Below are positions 1-10,913 of a stretch of DNA of 64,000 nt, in pieces. The DNA is taken from assembly GCF_036898095.1 (NCBI RefSeq), contig NC_090766.1:38017527-38081526 (forward strand). Direction: 5' to 3'. Made by a program: the position numbers and the translations under genes. Source of the stretch: Palaemon carinicauda (Eukaryota > Arthropoda > Malacostraca > Decapoda > Palaemonidae). The notes under the pieces are model-generated. The model had not been told where the DNA came from. It saw only the letters and a list, made by a program, of their open reading frames with translations, and did not search any database. Position 1 is the stretch's first letter. Each line of letters opens with the position of its first letter.

Positions 1-569
1 ATTTTTTCTTCATAATGCCACCTGGGCCTAGGCCCCTGGCAGATTCGGCCGTACAGTATTCATAAATCCACTCCATTTAGAACAGCAGGGTTAGATTATA
101 TCTTTAAGAGGTTTAGTTAGGTTTGAGACTAAAGGTCCTTCCACATGGAGGGCAAATGCAGGATGGGCACTCTGATTTTCTCGTAATTCTTTCACTTTGA
201 GGCAGTGTTACCAGATCAAACAGTCCAAGACAGTCAGTAGGCGCAGGCAGGCCAACCTATGGCATGGGCCAGACATCTGGCAGAGGGCAGAGTGCAGTCA
301 GAGTTGCGTCTGACAAGTCGGGCTCCTATCCAGTGTCTCAACAACGGGCACGGGCACTTCGATTGTTTGCCTGTTGTTTCCTCGTCTATGACATCATCGA
401 CATTTGTGATTGTCACCCATACAACAAAATTGGTAACAGAGTCTCCAGACTGTCCATTTGCCCCTGTGTGAAAGGTCCTTAAGGACACGGTCATGGTGTG
501 CTGTACAATCATTTTAAACCAAGGGTAGCTAGTCTTCATTCAAACAATTCATTATACAGTATAGATGAT
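1..569. other. non-coding or unrecognised sequence at the window edge
   Basis: Both strands have short open frames between about 234 and 539, the longest 101 codons on the minus strand. None shows a domain, a signal peptide or a convincing splice context that I recognise. Overlapping open frames on both strands argue for chance or for an old repeat. I make no gene call. Confidence 0.4.
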
Positions 570-685
570 GATGGGTTGCTGCTAAATATTTTGCTTGAGG
601 TTTATAGAGTTATAGTACAATACAGATTGGTGGGTTGCTGCTAAATATATTGCATGAGGTTTAGAGTTATAGTACAATACAGATT
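570..685. repeat. 59-bp tandem duplication (two copies)
   Basis: Two adjacent units begin at 570 and 629. Both contain TGGGTTGCTGCTAAATAT and both end in GTACAATACAGATT. The second copy is about 2 bp shorter and has a few substitutions, so the duplication is not brand new. Confidence 0.8.
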
Positions 686-1117
686 ATATGGTACGAAATG
701 TTCGGGTGACTTTGAAGAGGGATTTTGATGTGTGGAACGTGGTTGTTGATAGTTTTACATTATATATTTTTCGTCTCAAAAGTAAATAATGTAGCTTCTA
801 TAACATTTATAAAATTTCATATACCAACCATTACTGTTGGTTCTTATTCATAGATAGTGAAGGAAAAAATCTGAATTTCCATTTTCATAGCATAGCGACG
901 TGCATATTGGAGCTTCAAAACTATATATGGTAGTTAGTTGCAGTATGTCTGATTGACTAGGCTAGAATACTATAGTGATATTTGAAGCCTTTTGAGTAAT
1001 AAGGTGTGAAGTGTCTCGATCAAGCTCTTTGTTAACGGCTTTATTCAAATTAGATTATTTGATTTTGTCATGTTTTGAATAGTTACTTACTATACTCAAT
1101 TTTATTTAATGACGCGC

Positions 1118-1259
1118 ATTTGCAGAGACTCGCAGCGGTGCCCTTTTAGCTCGGAAAAGTTTCCAGCCATCTGATTGGTTAGAATTACCTTGTCCAACCA
1201 ATCAGCGATTGGGAGACTTTTCCGAGTTAAAAGGGCACCCCTGCGAGTCTCTGCAAATC
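1118..1259. repeat. 142-bp foldback (MITE-like) inverted repeat
   Basis: The left arm starts ATTTGCAGAGACTCGCAG and the right arm ends with its complement, CTGCGAGTCTCTGCAAAT. Arms of about 60 bp pair with a few mismatches and a central AATTACC-type loop. No coding sequence is present. Its size and near-perfect palindromy suit a foldback or MITE insertion. I could not see a clear target-site duplication, so the superfamily is unknown. Confidence 0.8.
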
Positions 1260-3351
1260 TGCCACACTAAAAAAAATTGACTATAGGAGATTATGTAAGT
1301 TATTAGTTTCTCTGTAATCTCGTTTCTGTTAATCTCTTGTGCGTGTATTTTTTATTCTAATAAACATTATTGAAACATTTCTCTGTTTATGTTTCAAAAT
1401 TTATTTAATTTTTTTATACTTCAAAACCCTTACTCTGTAATTTTTTTTTACTTTTATTGCTTGTTTAATTTTTCTGTATACAATACAGTGTTAATTTATG
1501 ATTTAAGTTAGGCCATTCTCATAAGAAATTATTTATGTATATTATGTATTTAGATTAACTCTGCTGTTGCTTTTGACAGCTCAAGCACCAAGAAAAGTGT
1601 GCTACATTAAAATTTATCTGTAAATGTAAAGGTGTACCCGGTTGAAGGAGGAATTTATTTGTTTCTTCGGTTGATTTTCGTCAATACAAACGTGCTGTGG
1701 GGCTTAAACCCAAATCCACGAAGTGCTATTTGTAGCGACCCACTTTAGGTGAAGGTCAGTACGGTATCATTATTCGAAAGATATTAGATAGTTTCTCAAC
1801 ATTTGAAATTGTCAGTGAAATTAGAGAACAGTTATTTTAAGCCATTTTTTTTTTCAAATAAACTCAAAATACAAAAATACATAATAGATTAGTAAATGCA
1901 AAGTTTTAGAGTAGTCTATTTATTATATGGTAGGTGCACTTCTTGTTGCCTTTAAGGATTTCTATCTTATTGTAATTATGGATTTCAAAATAGTCTTGAA
2001 ATATTTTAAATATGATACTGAATTAACGAATAGATGCTCGATTGTTTTATTACTGTAAGAATCCTTCTGTAGTATTGTACCTGATGTACACTTGTCTAGT
2101 TATCAAACAATACAATAGTGTACTTACAATGTTGTATTATTTTGTAGAGCGTAGATTTATTTGTTCTAGGAAATCTTAATTGAAAAATGATACCCTTTCA
2201 TTTAAATGTATAATATAATACTGTATGCATATTATGGTATTAAATACAGTACTATTTTCTTGCTGAACAAACTGTTTTTAGAAGGGAAGTTTTTATTTTA
2301 TATTTTAAAATAATCTCAAACTTTTATTTTGAAATGTATTAAATTTGATTTTTGTTAAAGGAATACAATTTTTGACATACTGTGATGAGGAAAATGTCAC
2401 CACTCCTTTTTGAGTTTGATATAGTTGCATATAAACCTGTAATTATATTCATGCAATTATTTTTTTAATAGGAACTGGTTAATGAAGGTAAGTATGTTTA
2501 GCTTTATCAGTAGGATTTGAATTCTCTGTGGGAAAATTTTGAAATTAAATTGAACAATAGATCACTTTATATTCAGTCCAAATACTAATAATAAGTCTTT
2601 AAAGAAATAACACACTTTGAAATTGATATTTGTTAAATAGGAACAATTGAAGAGTAAAATGCCATTACAGTATTATAAATGTTATTGGTGGTATGATTTT
2701 TTAAATCATTGATATTTATCAAGCTACAGCCATCATAGGTGAAACAGTAAACAGATCCAAAGGACTTCATTAGAGAAAGTAGCACATTACAGATAAAAAA
2801 TTATTCAATAATAAGTTTAAGAGAAATAAGGAAAAAGAAATAATGCTTGTAATAGAGTGTCATCAGTTAAATTTTTTTTTGAGCAATTCAGCTGCAGAGG
2901 CATGTGAGAAAGTTCTTTGGATAATTGGATCCCAGTTTGAGGAAAACTATTAGAAAACTGGTATTAAATCTTGAAGAAGACCAGGTGACACCACTAGAAT
3001 GAACTGCATATGTAATAATAACTTGAAATGAGCTCCAGGCAATCTGAACAAACAAACTTGTTTGATTATATAGCCTAGAAACATTGAATGCAGAGGATAA
3101 TTGACTAAGATTTTGGTCAATGAATCTTCCCAAAGTAAAATTTTTCTGTTCTTTCTCTGGAAGGAACAAGTACAATCACTTAATTTGAAAGAGAATTAAA
3201 ATATTTCCTTATTAGATATAATACTCCTGCTTTTCCTAACGTTCCCCTTGCCTCCGAAAGGTGGCCTCATGCCAATGCATGGACATTCTGCTCTGATCGC
3301 ATACAAAACTTGCACCTACTGCAAATTGTTCTTCCTGTGTTTGGTATAAGA
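1260..3351. other. AT-rich non-coding DNA
   Basis: About 2.1 kb of AT-rich sequence with no credible reading frame. The longest frame, 95 codons on the minus strand at 2888-3175, has no recognisable domain. I see no RNA gene. It could be intergenic or intronic. Confidence 0.5.
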
Positions 3352-3601
3352 TACAGTGGAACCTCTACACACGAACGTATCTACATCCGAATTTTCCAAC
3401 ATCCGAAGTAAAATTCGAGCAAATTTTTGACTACACCCGAATTTTATTTCGACACACGAAGTAAACATTACGCCATTGAGCGTCGAGTGCTCAGTTCTCT
3501 ATTCTTGTGTGTATCGTGTGGTTGTCCTCTGTTTGGTCTGTTATTAACAGTGCTTATTTTCTTCCTTTTCTTACATTTCCTTTTTTATTTTACCTATAAT
3601 C

Positions 3602-3930
3602 ATGGTGCCTAAGAAGCTAAGTTTCAGTACAGGAAGAAGGCAATTCTTTCATTAGAATTGAAGCAAGAAATTATAGAAAAACATGAGAGCAGTGTGCATG
3701 TGAGTGATACTGTATGGCTAAACAATATGGCCGGAATAGGCCTATGATCTCGAGGATCATCAAGCTGAAGGCAGCCATTAAAGCAAATACTGTAACCATC
3801 GAAGGGGATCACCATTATTACAAGACATCTTAGCAATACCCTGGAAGAGATAGAACGCCTTTTGTTGGAAGGGATAAAGGACAAAGCTATTGTTGGCAAC
3901 GATCATTTGTGAGAAGGGCCAGCGTGATGA
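3602..3930 (+). pseudogene. decayed pogo/Tigger transposase N-terminus (CENP-B-type HTH)
   Basis: Reading from the ATG at 3602 and allowing three frameshifts, the translation gives MVPKKLSFSTGRR, then LSLELKQEIIEKHES, then MAKQYGRNRPMISRIIK, then LEEIERLLLEGIKDKAI. This order matches the psq/CENP-B-N helix-turn-helix followed by the start of the second CENP-B DNA-binding helix-turn-helix in Tigger/jerky transposases. The catalytic DDE domain is absent. Frameshifts lie near 3641 and 3710, with a further frame change near 3830. This is a relic with no product. Confidence 0.75.
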
Positions 3931-4028
3931 ACAGAAAGAAAGGAAAAAATGAAGCTAAGAAAACCAAGATAGCATTAACAAGCTCTTTTAAATAAGACCT
4001 CTCTTTTTTTGTTTCTCTAAACATAGCA

Positions 4029-4046
4029 TTAACATGTTCTTTAAAT

Positions 4047-4085
<39 letters not shown>

Positions 4086-4759
4086 CTTCTTCGCTGTTAT
4101 AGTGTTAGATACGTCTATTATTTTTTTTCCGAGAGAGAGAGAGAGAGAGAGAGATTAAACAAAAATGTGTTTAGAGTACATATGATTTTTAACAGCGTCA
4201 ACGAGTTGAAAAACAATTAAATGTAACTAAGAAAGTAATAACAGCTAATCTGAATTCCTTTATTAACTAAAACAAATATTGATACAAACACACTCGTGTC
4301 CGTATGCACAAACACACACACAGGTGCAAAAATTGCTACGCAGTAAGAGAGACGGTCGGGGAGGAGGTAGAGATGGTGACTGCGATAACATACCGTAACT
4401 CGTCACTGAAAGTGATGAAAATAAAAAATCAAAAGAAAAAAAATGTAAAAAATATGAAATATAAAAATAAAAAAAAAATAAATAAGCTAAGTTAAATTAA
4501 AATTTCCGTAGTGTAAGTTACGGTATGTTATCGCAGTCACCATCTCTCCCTCCTTGCCGATCGTGTTTCCTCGTGCGTGTGTGTGTGTTTGCGCATACGC
4601 ACACAAGTGTGTTTGTATCAGTATTTGTTTTAGTTAATAAAGGAATTCAGATTCGCTGATATTGTTTTTTTTAGTTACATTTAACTGTCTTTCAACTCGT
4701 TAACACTGTTAAAAATCATATGTACACAACACATTTTCGTTTAATCTCTCATTTTTGTT

Positions 4760-4821
<62 letters not shown>

Positions 4822-4894
4822 GAAAAAATTAAGACGTCTCTAACACTAACAGTGAAGAAGAACGAGAGAGAGTATTTATTTAAAGAACATGTTA
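4029..4894. repeat. 866-bp imperfect palindrome inside the Tigger-like element
   Basis: TTAACATGTTCTTTAAATA at 4029 is complementary to the sequence ending at 4894. Pairing continues inward through the (CT)n/(GA)n tracts (4048-4082 with 4862-4872; 4130-4154 with 4762-4817). It goes on through the CATATGATTTTTAACAG and GAATTCCTTTATTAACTAAA segments to the TGGTGACTGCGATAACATACC pair near 4374 and 4520. The centre is near 4460. A transcript across it could form a long hairpin. Confidence 0.8.
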
Positions 4895-5233
4895 ACACCA
4901 TGTCTACCTTCTCGCCGATCGTCCGTCGTCTCCTGGCGTAGCAAATCCTACACCTGCGTTGGCCTGTCTCTAAGGTAAAGTGGCAATAAAACACATTTTT
5001 TATTTATTATTTCTTAATAATTATCTTTTTTACATGCTTCTTTCATATTATGCAGTTATGTTATTGTTATGTGTAGCCATTTATTAAGGATTTATTATGG
5101 GTTTTTAGGCTGAGGAACGAATTAAATGAATTACCATGTATTCTTATGGGAAAATTCGTTTCTACATCCGAACATTTTCTACATCCGAAGTTGGTTGTGG
5201 AACAAATTAAATTCGTATGTAGAGGTACCACTG

Positions 5234-5679
5234 TAGAAAGGTTTGTATCCCATGTTTGCTGAGAGTAAGATCAGGAAACTCCCTAGAAGTTTTTTAACTT
5301 GAAAAAGCTGTGGCTTCACTGTGGGAGGTCTGAAAATGGGTGAAAGGGGCAGTAAAAGATGGCTTTTCCCAGTTCTATCAAAATCTGTATCTGGTGCCAA
5401 AATCAAATCTTAGAAGAGAGTACTGGGGAATTTACAAGACTAGGTGTTTAAAACTTTTACAGTATAGCCCTTCACTCGAACAGTACAGTACAACGGCACT
5501 AGCTTAGATCAGGAAACATTGAACGCAATCAGACATCCTGTTCATGTTAAGAGTTTCTGCATCGGATAGAGGAGAGGGACATCATACTCCCTTACTTCGT
5601 TCTGGGCAAACGGATTGTGTTGGTGTACCAGATGAGCTTAAAGAACAGGCTCGTACCTATACAATGATTTCTTTGTCCT
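5234..5679. other. non-coding DNA between repeats
   Basis: No gene is recognised. A 74-codon frame beginning at 5544 runs into the SINE that follows, so it is not evidence for a protein. Confidence 0.5.
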
Positions 5680-6003
5680 CTAGTAAAGGTTTAAAGGCTG
5701 CTCATGAATGGCAGAGGCAAGGGACAGTGACATTGTTCTATCAAGCAGGACAATGCCCGAGAGACTGACCATATATACGTATGATCAGCGCCCAAGCCTC
5801 TCCACTCAAGCTAGGACCAAGGAGGGCCAGTCATGGCTGCTGATGACTCGGCAGATAGACCTATAGGCTCCCCCAAACCCCCCCTCCTTAGCTCACAAGA
5901 ATGGTGAGGTTGCAGTGACCAAAGAAACCAACGAATCTAAGCAGGACTCGAACCCCAGTCTGGTGTTCACTAGTCAGGGATGTAACCACATCGGCCACCT
6001 AGG
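5680..6003 (-). mobile_element. tRNA-derived SINE, copy 1
   Basis: Read on the minus strand, it begins with a tRNA-like head. An A-box-like TGGCCGATGTGG is followed by a perfect B box, GGTTCGAGTCC, at about 5948-5958. These are the internal RNA polymerase III promoter elements. The body includes GAGTCATCAGCAGCC and GGTCAGTCTCTCGGGCATTG and ends near CATTCATGAGCAGCC. Its uninterrupted ATCATACGTATATATGGTC segment (about 5770-5788) is the empty version of the site that is disrupted in copy 2. Related copies lie at 13827-16047 and 63041-63239. Confidence 0.8.
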
Positions 6004-6011
6004 AATTGTTG

Positions 6012-6433
6012 AGTGTGGAGAAACCTAGGAGAAGGACACTCCAAAATAAAACCAGGGTAGAAGAGGCTCTTTATCTATGGTAAGCAGCCCTTCTAGGAGA
6101 AGGACACTCCAAAGTCAAACCATTGTTCTCTAGTCTTGGGTAGTGCCATAGCCTCTGTACCATGGTCTTCCATTGTCTTGGGTTAAAGTTCTCTTGCTTG
6201 AGGGTATACTAAGGCACACTTCTATCTTATTTCTCTTCCTCTTGTTTTGTTAAAGTTTTTATAGTTTATGTCGGAGATATTTATTTTAATATTGTTACTC
6301 TTCTTAAAATATTCTCTTTTCCTTTTGTCCTTTCCTCATAGGGCTATTTTCCCTGTTGGAGCCCCTGGGCTTATAGCATCCTGCTTTTCCAAATAGAGTT
6401 GTAGCTTAGCTAGTAATAATAATAATAATAATA
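6012..6433 (-). repeat. (ATT)n-linked interspersed repeat, long copy
   Basis: On the minus strand, (ATT)n leads into TAGCTAAGCTACAACTC, then GGATGCTATAAGCCC, then CCAACAGGGAAAATAGCCC. A longer body follows, ending near GGAGTGTCCTTCTCCTAG. It shares most of its length with the copy at 44151-44418, and its first ~100 bp with copies at 48.2, 49.5, 50.3 and 61.5-62.0 kb. No coding capacity is visible. The microsatellite always sits at the same edge, as a mobilised microsatellite or a retroposon tail would. GGAGTGTCCTTCTCCTAG occurs twice here (6022 and 6094 regions). Confidence 0.75.
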
Positions 6434-6439
6434 TGTTTT

Positions 6440-6625
6440 CAAACCTCTCTCGGCAGAAAAATTGGTATTTACTGCTCACCATTACAGGATTTCCTAGCAT
6501 GGACAATGGATGCCATGCTGGGAGAATGGTTAAACCAGGACTTTTATGCATTCTCTCCATTCTCCTTGAGTTGGCAAGCAATCTACAAGTTTAAGACTTC
6601 ACATAGTGCATGGATGACTCTCATA
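6440..6625 (+). pseudogene. fossil of the DIRS-type post-RNase H region
   Basis: The frame beginning near 6443 reads TSLGRKIGIYCSPLQDF, then DAMLGEW, then DFYAFSPFSL. It aligns in order with the segment that follows RNase H in DIRS elements 2 and 3 (TSMTKRLPIYCSPVPDP, DAFLLDW, DLYAFPPFKI). It is interrupted downstream by a minisatellite. The sequence is too diverged to be a copy of elements 1-4, so it probably comes from an older related element. It is a relic, not a gene, although its open frame continues to 6850. Confidence 0.6.
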
Positions 6626-6661
6626 CCCAACCGAGATACCTCCTCCCATTCATCGAAGCAG

Positions 6662-6826
6662 GCAGCAATAACGGATGTAGAAACATCCACGCCAGCAGCA
6701 ATAACGGATGTAGAAACATCCATGCCAGCAGCAATGACGAATGTAGAAACATCCACGCCAGCAGCAATAACGGATGTAGAAACATCCACGCCAGCAGCAA
6801 TAATGGATGTAGAAACATCCACACCC
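6662..6826. repeat. 33-bp minisatellite, five copies
   Basis: Five direct repeats of 33 bp each contain GCAGCAATAACGGATG and the short palindrome GGATGTAGAAACATCC. Copies differ by one to four substitutions. The period is a multiple of three, so the flanking frame stays open on both strands and gives an 11-residue peptide repeat. That is a by-product of the period and is not evidence of coding. Confidence 0.9.
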
Positions 6827-6850
6827 TCTGTATTGGCCACATATGAATAG

Positions 6851-7494
6851 TTTCCAGATATGTGGTCTTTATTGTTAAAGCTTCCAATCCCACAACCTGA
6901 CAGAGTAGATATTTTCAATCAGCCCGAACAGTAATCTGCTCCACAAAACCCTCCAAAGCTTCGTCTGACCTAGTGGAAATTCTACCAATTCCTCTGAAAG
7001 AAAGTGTTTCTCAGGTCTTCCAGACTATCCATTGTAGCATTTAAAAGACATCTACCTATAGTTGCATCAACACCACAGTAGTTGGTGTGAATCTCTGGTA
7101 ATTCCTCTGCTAATGTTGTACAGCCTGTCCCTGGATGATATTAAATTTGTTTTGAGTATCAAGGGGTAATAGGTCTTTGTTGTCTGGTTCTTCAGCATAT
7201 GGGTATGGATTGGTCCTGTATCTCAGTTATTTGGGAGACTGTACTATCAGATTGTTTGGCCTTTGGATCATTAATGGCAGCCAGGGACATACAGTACTAG
7301 TTGATGATTTCTATTAGTTATATACGCTATAGTATTTCTATTTGCTTGAGGGTGGTTTTATTTAGTTAGCAGATTTTAGAACCCAAATCTTTTTCATAAA
7401 CTAAAATGCTCGTTTCCCAAAGCAATTTTTCCCATAAGAAATAAAAGAAATTCATTTGATGAATTCCACAGGTCCATGAATATACACTTTTAAA
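6851..7494. other. non-coding DNA with a possible Tigger subterminal scrap
   Basis: No gene is seen. Around 7408-7470 the sequence CAATTTTTCCCATAAGAA resembles subterminal DNA of the Tigger-like elements in this window, but no matching end is present. Confidence 0.45.
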
Positions 7495-7848
7495 CATAAG
7501 GCTTACCCGGTAGTTATATATATATAGCTTACGTCCCTGACATCACTGCAGAAAATTCAAAACTCTCGCCAATCGCCGATTGGATAGCCAGGTGTACCAC
7601 CCCTGCGCCCTAGCGAGGTACCTAGGAACTATTCCAGGATTCCTCATATCTTCGCTGCCGTCGTTAGCGACGACATCGTTAGAATTCTGATCGACAATTA
7701 CTGATTTTTGCTGATTTATTTTGGTGATGTACAACACTTTGATTTTGACTCACGCTTGTTTGATTTTGCTCTTGGATATTCTTGGATTATGTTTGGATTT
7801 AGAATTTTTGACCCTTGCTTCTTGATTTCTCTCATAAAAATTTTCAAA

Positions 7849-10800
7849 ATGGCCTCCCCCTATAACTTTTAGGATGTGTTAGTGGGTGTAAGACCCGAAT
7901 GGTAAAGGCCTCTCTTGATCCCCATTCGCTCTGCGCTAAATGCAGAGGTAAAGAATGTGAGTTGGGTGATCAGTGTGATGAGTGTGTTCTTTTATCAGAG
8001 AATGAATGGCTTGAGTTTGATCGCTATAGGCGTAAACTTCAAAGAGATAGATTGAGACGAAGTTCTTCTCGTTCTTCAAAAGACTTTTCCTCTTCCCGTG
8101 TCACTGAACCTAATCCTTCGCCTGTAGTGGTAGATTCTGATCTTGCTACTGCAACTGCGAATGAGCCTACGCTTAAAGACATGTTGGTGGTGATTCAAGC
8201 GCTGGGCGCTAAGGTTGAATCACTGGCGGCGGACAGGACGCAGCTTATGTCCGATGTAAAGCAGTTGAAGGGTGAAAGTACCAGAAGTGCAGTGAAGTGT
8301 TTTAGTGCTGTGGAGGTTGCGCCTGTTCGAGTCTGTCGTTCTCCTAGTCTTGACCTCTTCCAAGCTCCCCAACCCCTGGGAGAACGAATGTCAACCGGCA
8401 AAAGGAGACAAGAGGCTTTAACGCACTCGCAGACGTCCCCTCGAACGCATCTGTTGACGTTTCTCAGGACGTTCGCCCTCACCAAAGGAAAGGTGAGGTT
8501 AAGTTGTTTTCGTCGTCTTCGGATGGCGCGGTTCCGAAAAGAGGCTGGCGTCAAGCTTCTAGACCTCTCAAGAGGACCTTTGATAAGGCCAACCAGCATC
8601 CTACTGGTACAGCAGCTCCTGGCTGTAGCCATTGGAGCAGCCCAGATTGGTTTCCATCTTCAGTTGAGAGCTCTCCTGCCAAACGTCCTGCTAGGACGTC
8701 GGTCTCTACCAAGAATCTTTTGCTTGCTGATCAATTGTCAGAACCGGGCATGACCTCAGTTCATGCTCCCCAGCAGCCGTCGGACTGGTTATCACCATCT
8801 GGACGATCTGAACGCTCTATGAGTGGTGAGGAGAGCGATGTGGCATTAGACGTAGCGGCCCCGATGTCACAACGAGTGGATCCGAACTTGTCCATGCTAC
8901 AAGAGATGCAACAAAGGCTCTCTTCTTTCATGCAGCATTACCAAGCCCCGTACGGTAAGAGAGTAGCAGTCCTGGATCCTGAATGTCAGGAGGCTTCTCT
9001 TCTGGACGCCAGGTGGCGTAAAACTGTCAGTCAAGAGGCTCAGGATGACGATCTTCTTTTCGTCTCTCCCTTGAAATGTCATGACACTGTTTCTAAGGAA
9101 AGTGAACATGATCTTGTTCGCAAACGTCAAGCAAACCCTCATGGCGTCAAACAACCAGATGTGACATTGAGTATCAGGCTCAAGACAGCGAACGGCCTTC
9201 TCAACGCGCCTTGAAACGTCCACCAGGACGTGTTCCCGATCGACCTCCCAAACGTGACGATAAGTGTGCAGTGGTTCGTGATGTCGAGCGTCCTCCTTTA
9301 CGAGGCGCCGAGCGTCTTCCTAGTCATAGTGTTGAATGTCCTTTAGGACGTGATCTTAAGCGATCAATAAAGAGTGACGTCGAGCGTTCTTTAGATCGAG
9401 GCACCGAATGCCCTTCTAAGCGGAAAGGTGAACGAGTTTCAGGACGTGAGCTTGAATGTCCAGCTAAGCGTAACATCGAGCATCCTGCTGTTCAGGACAT
9501 CGAACGTCCTACTAAACAGGATGTCAACCGTCCTACAAGACGCGATATCGAGCGTCCTCCAGGACGCTTCACTGAGAGGCAAGCAAGCAGTCAAGCGGTC
9601 AAGCGGTACGCGGCGCTGAGCGCCAGTCAGGACGCGACCTCAAGCGTTTTTCGGAACGTGACACCGAGCAACCAACTTCTTCCCGTGTTACTGGTAGTCA
9701 AGTAGTGAGACTTGATGATGAGGAGGAGGACCACACACTTCACGATGACACTGGTTTAGTCAGAGGTCATGATCAGGAACACGCTAGATCCAATCGCTTT
9801 GATCACGAGCGGTTGGCTGAGCGTCAAGCGGTGGATCTGCTTGGCGACAGGCATGAGGTTCCAGGTTTTGTTGCTGATCCTGAACCTAATGTTGTTGCTC
9901 CCGTTGGGGCTTGCCCAGAAGGGGACTCTGATGATCATCTTTCTCCTGTTGAGCCATTTGAGGAGGACTCGAAATCATTTCGTCCTTTAGTAGATTTGAA
10001 AAAACTCATGAAGGATTTTAATGAGGAATTCCCAGAATTTTTTGTTCCCGTTGCCCCACGCTCTAAACCTTCAGAGTTCACTCTTGGGAAGGCGTCAAGG
10101 AAGTCTCGGTTTACCAAGATGGTCTTTTCACAATCGTCTAAGAGGCCTCTTAGACTGATGGGAGACTGGATGAAGTCCAAAAAAGACCAGGGAAAAGCGG
10201 CCTTCGCTTTTCTTCCAGCTAGACTGGCATCTAGATCTAGTATATGGTACGAGACAGGAGAAGTTCTCGGCTTGGGAGTACCTGCCTCTGCCCAGGGAGA
10301 TTTCTCGAGTCTTGTAGACGCTCCTCGTCGGTCGGCCATGAGGAAGACCAAGATTTTCTGGTATACCTCCGAGTTGGATCATCTGCTCAAAGGCGTCTTT
10401 AGAGCCTTCAAAGTTTTTAACTTCCTTGACTGGACTCTAGAAGCCTTGGGCAAGAAAGTTTCTGCTTTTAAAGAAGGTGATACTTCTACCTTAGTCCATT
10501 TAATGTCCTGTATGGACAAAGCATTGAGGGACGGTTCTAATGAGTTGGTGGCACACTTTTCAGCAGGAATTCTTAAAAAGAGGGCTCAGATGTGTTCCTT
10601 CCTGTCACTGGGAGTTACTCCTTTCCAGAAGTCAGAGTTATTATTTGCTCCTGTGTCTTCCTCGCTGTTTCCACAAGAGCTCATATGGGAAATCTTGTCC
10701 GCCTTAACGCAAAAGGCCACACAAGATCTGGTCTCTAAGACAGCTAGAAAAGTCCTTCCAACTTCTTTTTCCAGCCGCAAACCTAAGGAAGAGACTACTT

Positions 10801-10913
10801 TTCCTAAGTTCTCTCAGCCCTTTCGAGGGAGGTCTTCCAGCAGGGGTAGCTCCAGGCTCGATGGAAGAAGAACTAAGAGGAGAGGCTTTAGGACAGGGCG
10901 AAGCAGAGTCTGA
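7849..10913 (+). pseudogene. DIRS element 1 gag-like protein, frameshifted
   Basis: The ATG at 7849 corresponds to the gag starts of elements 2 and 3. A frameshift follows within the first 20 codons. The next segment then restores the cysteine-rich N-terminus (SLDPHSLCAKC, ELGDQCDEC) and the basic LRRSSSRSS stretch. Further shifts occur near 8290-8510, 9205 and 9700. The last segment, 9705-10913, holds the conserved gag core (EVLGLGVPASAQGDFSSLVD) and the Arg/Gly/Ser-rich C-terminus. Gag is thought to package the element RNA. This copy cannot make an intact protein. Confidence 0.8.
9206..9590 (+). repeat. ~30-bp repeat expansion within element 1 gag
   Basis: About a dozen degenerate 30-bp units encode ten-residue repeats of the type ERPxKRDxxx (for example DIERPTKQDV and RDIERPPGRF). 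The corresponding part of gag in elements 2 and 3 lacks this Arg/Pro-rich run, so it expanded after the lineages split. It gives the protein a strongly basic, low-complexity segment. Confidence 0.7.

Larger units (their letters stand above)
3354..5233 (+). mobile_element. Tigger/pogo-like DNA transposon, non-autonomous
   Basis: The element starts CAGTGGAACCTCTACACACG and ends with the inverted counterpart, whose complement reads CAGTGGTACCTCTACATACG. It is flanked by TA on both sides (3352-3353 and 5234-5235), as expected for Tc1/mariner/pogo insertion. Inside the ends are further GAA/TTC-rich subterminal repeats such as ACATCCGAA. The interior holds a decayed transposase N-terminus (about 3602-3930) and a large palindrome (4029-4894) instead of a full transposase gene. 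It must therefore depend on a transposase supplied elsewhere, if it is still active. Confidence 0.85.

Noticed and set aside
234..539. 101-codon minus-strand frame with overlapping plus-strand frames
   Set aside because: No domain, no splice context, and both strands are open. Kept as unrecognised sequence.
4304..4994. Frames of 63-81 codons around the (CT)n/(GA)n tracts
   Set aside because: Low-complexity Ser-Leu or Glu-Arg runs inside the palindrome of a DNA transposon.
5948..5958. A functional tRNA gene at the SINE head (perfect B box)
   Set aside because: The sequence around the A and B boxes does not fold into a full cloverleaf with an acceptor stem, and the same head recurs as part of a longer repeat. 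It is a tRNA-derived SINE.
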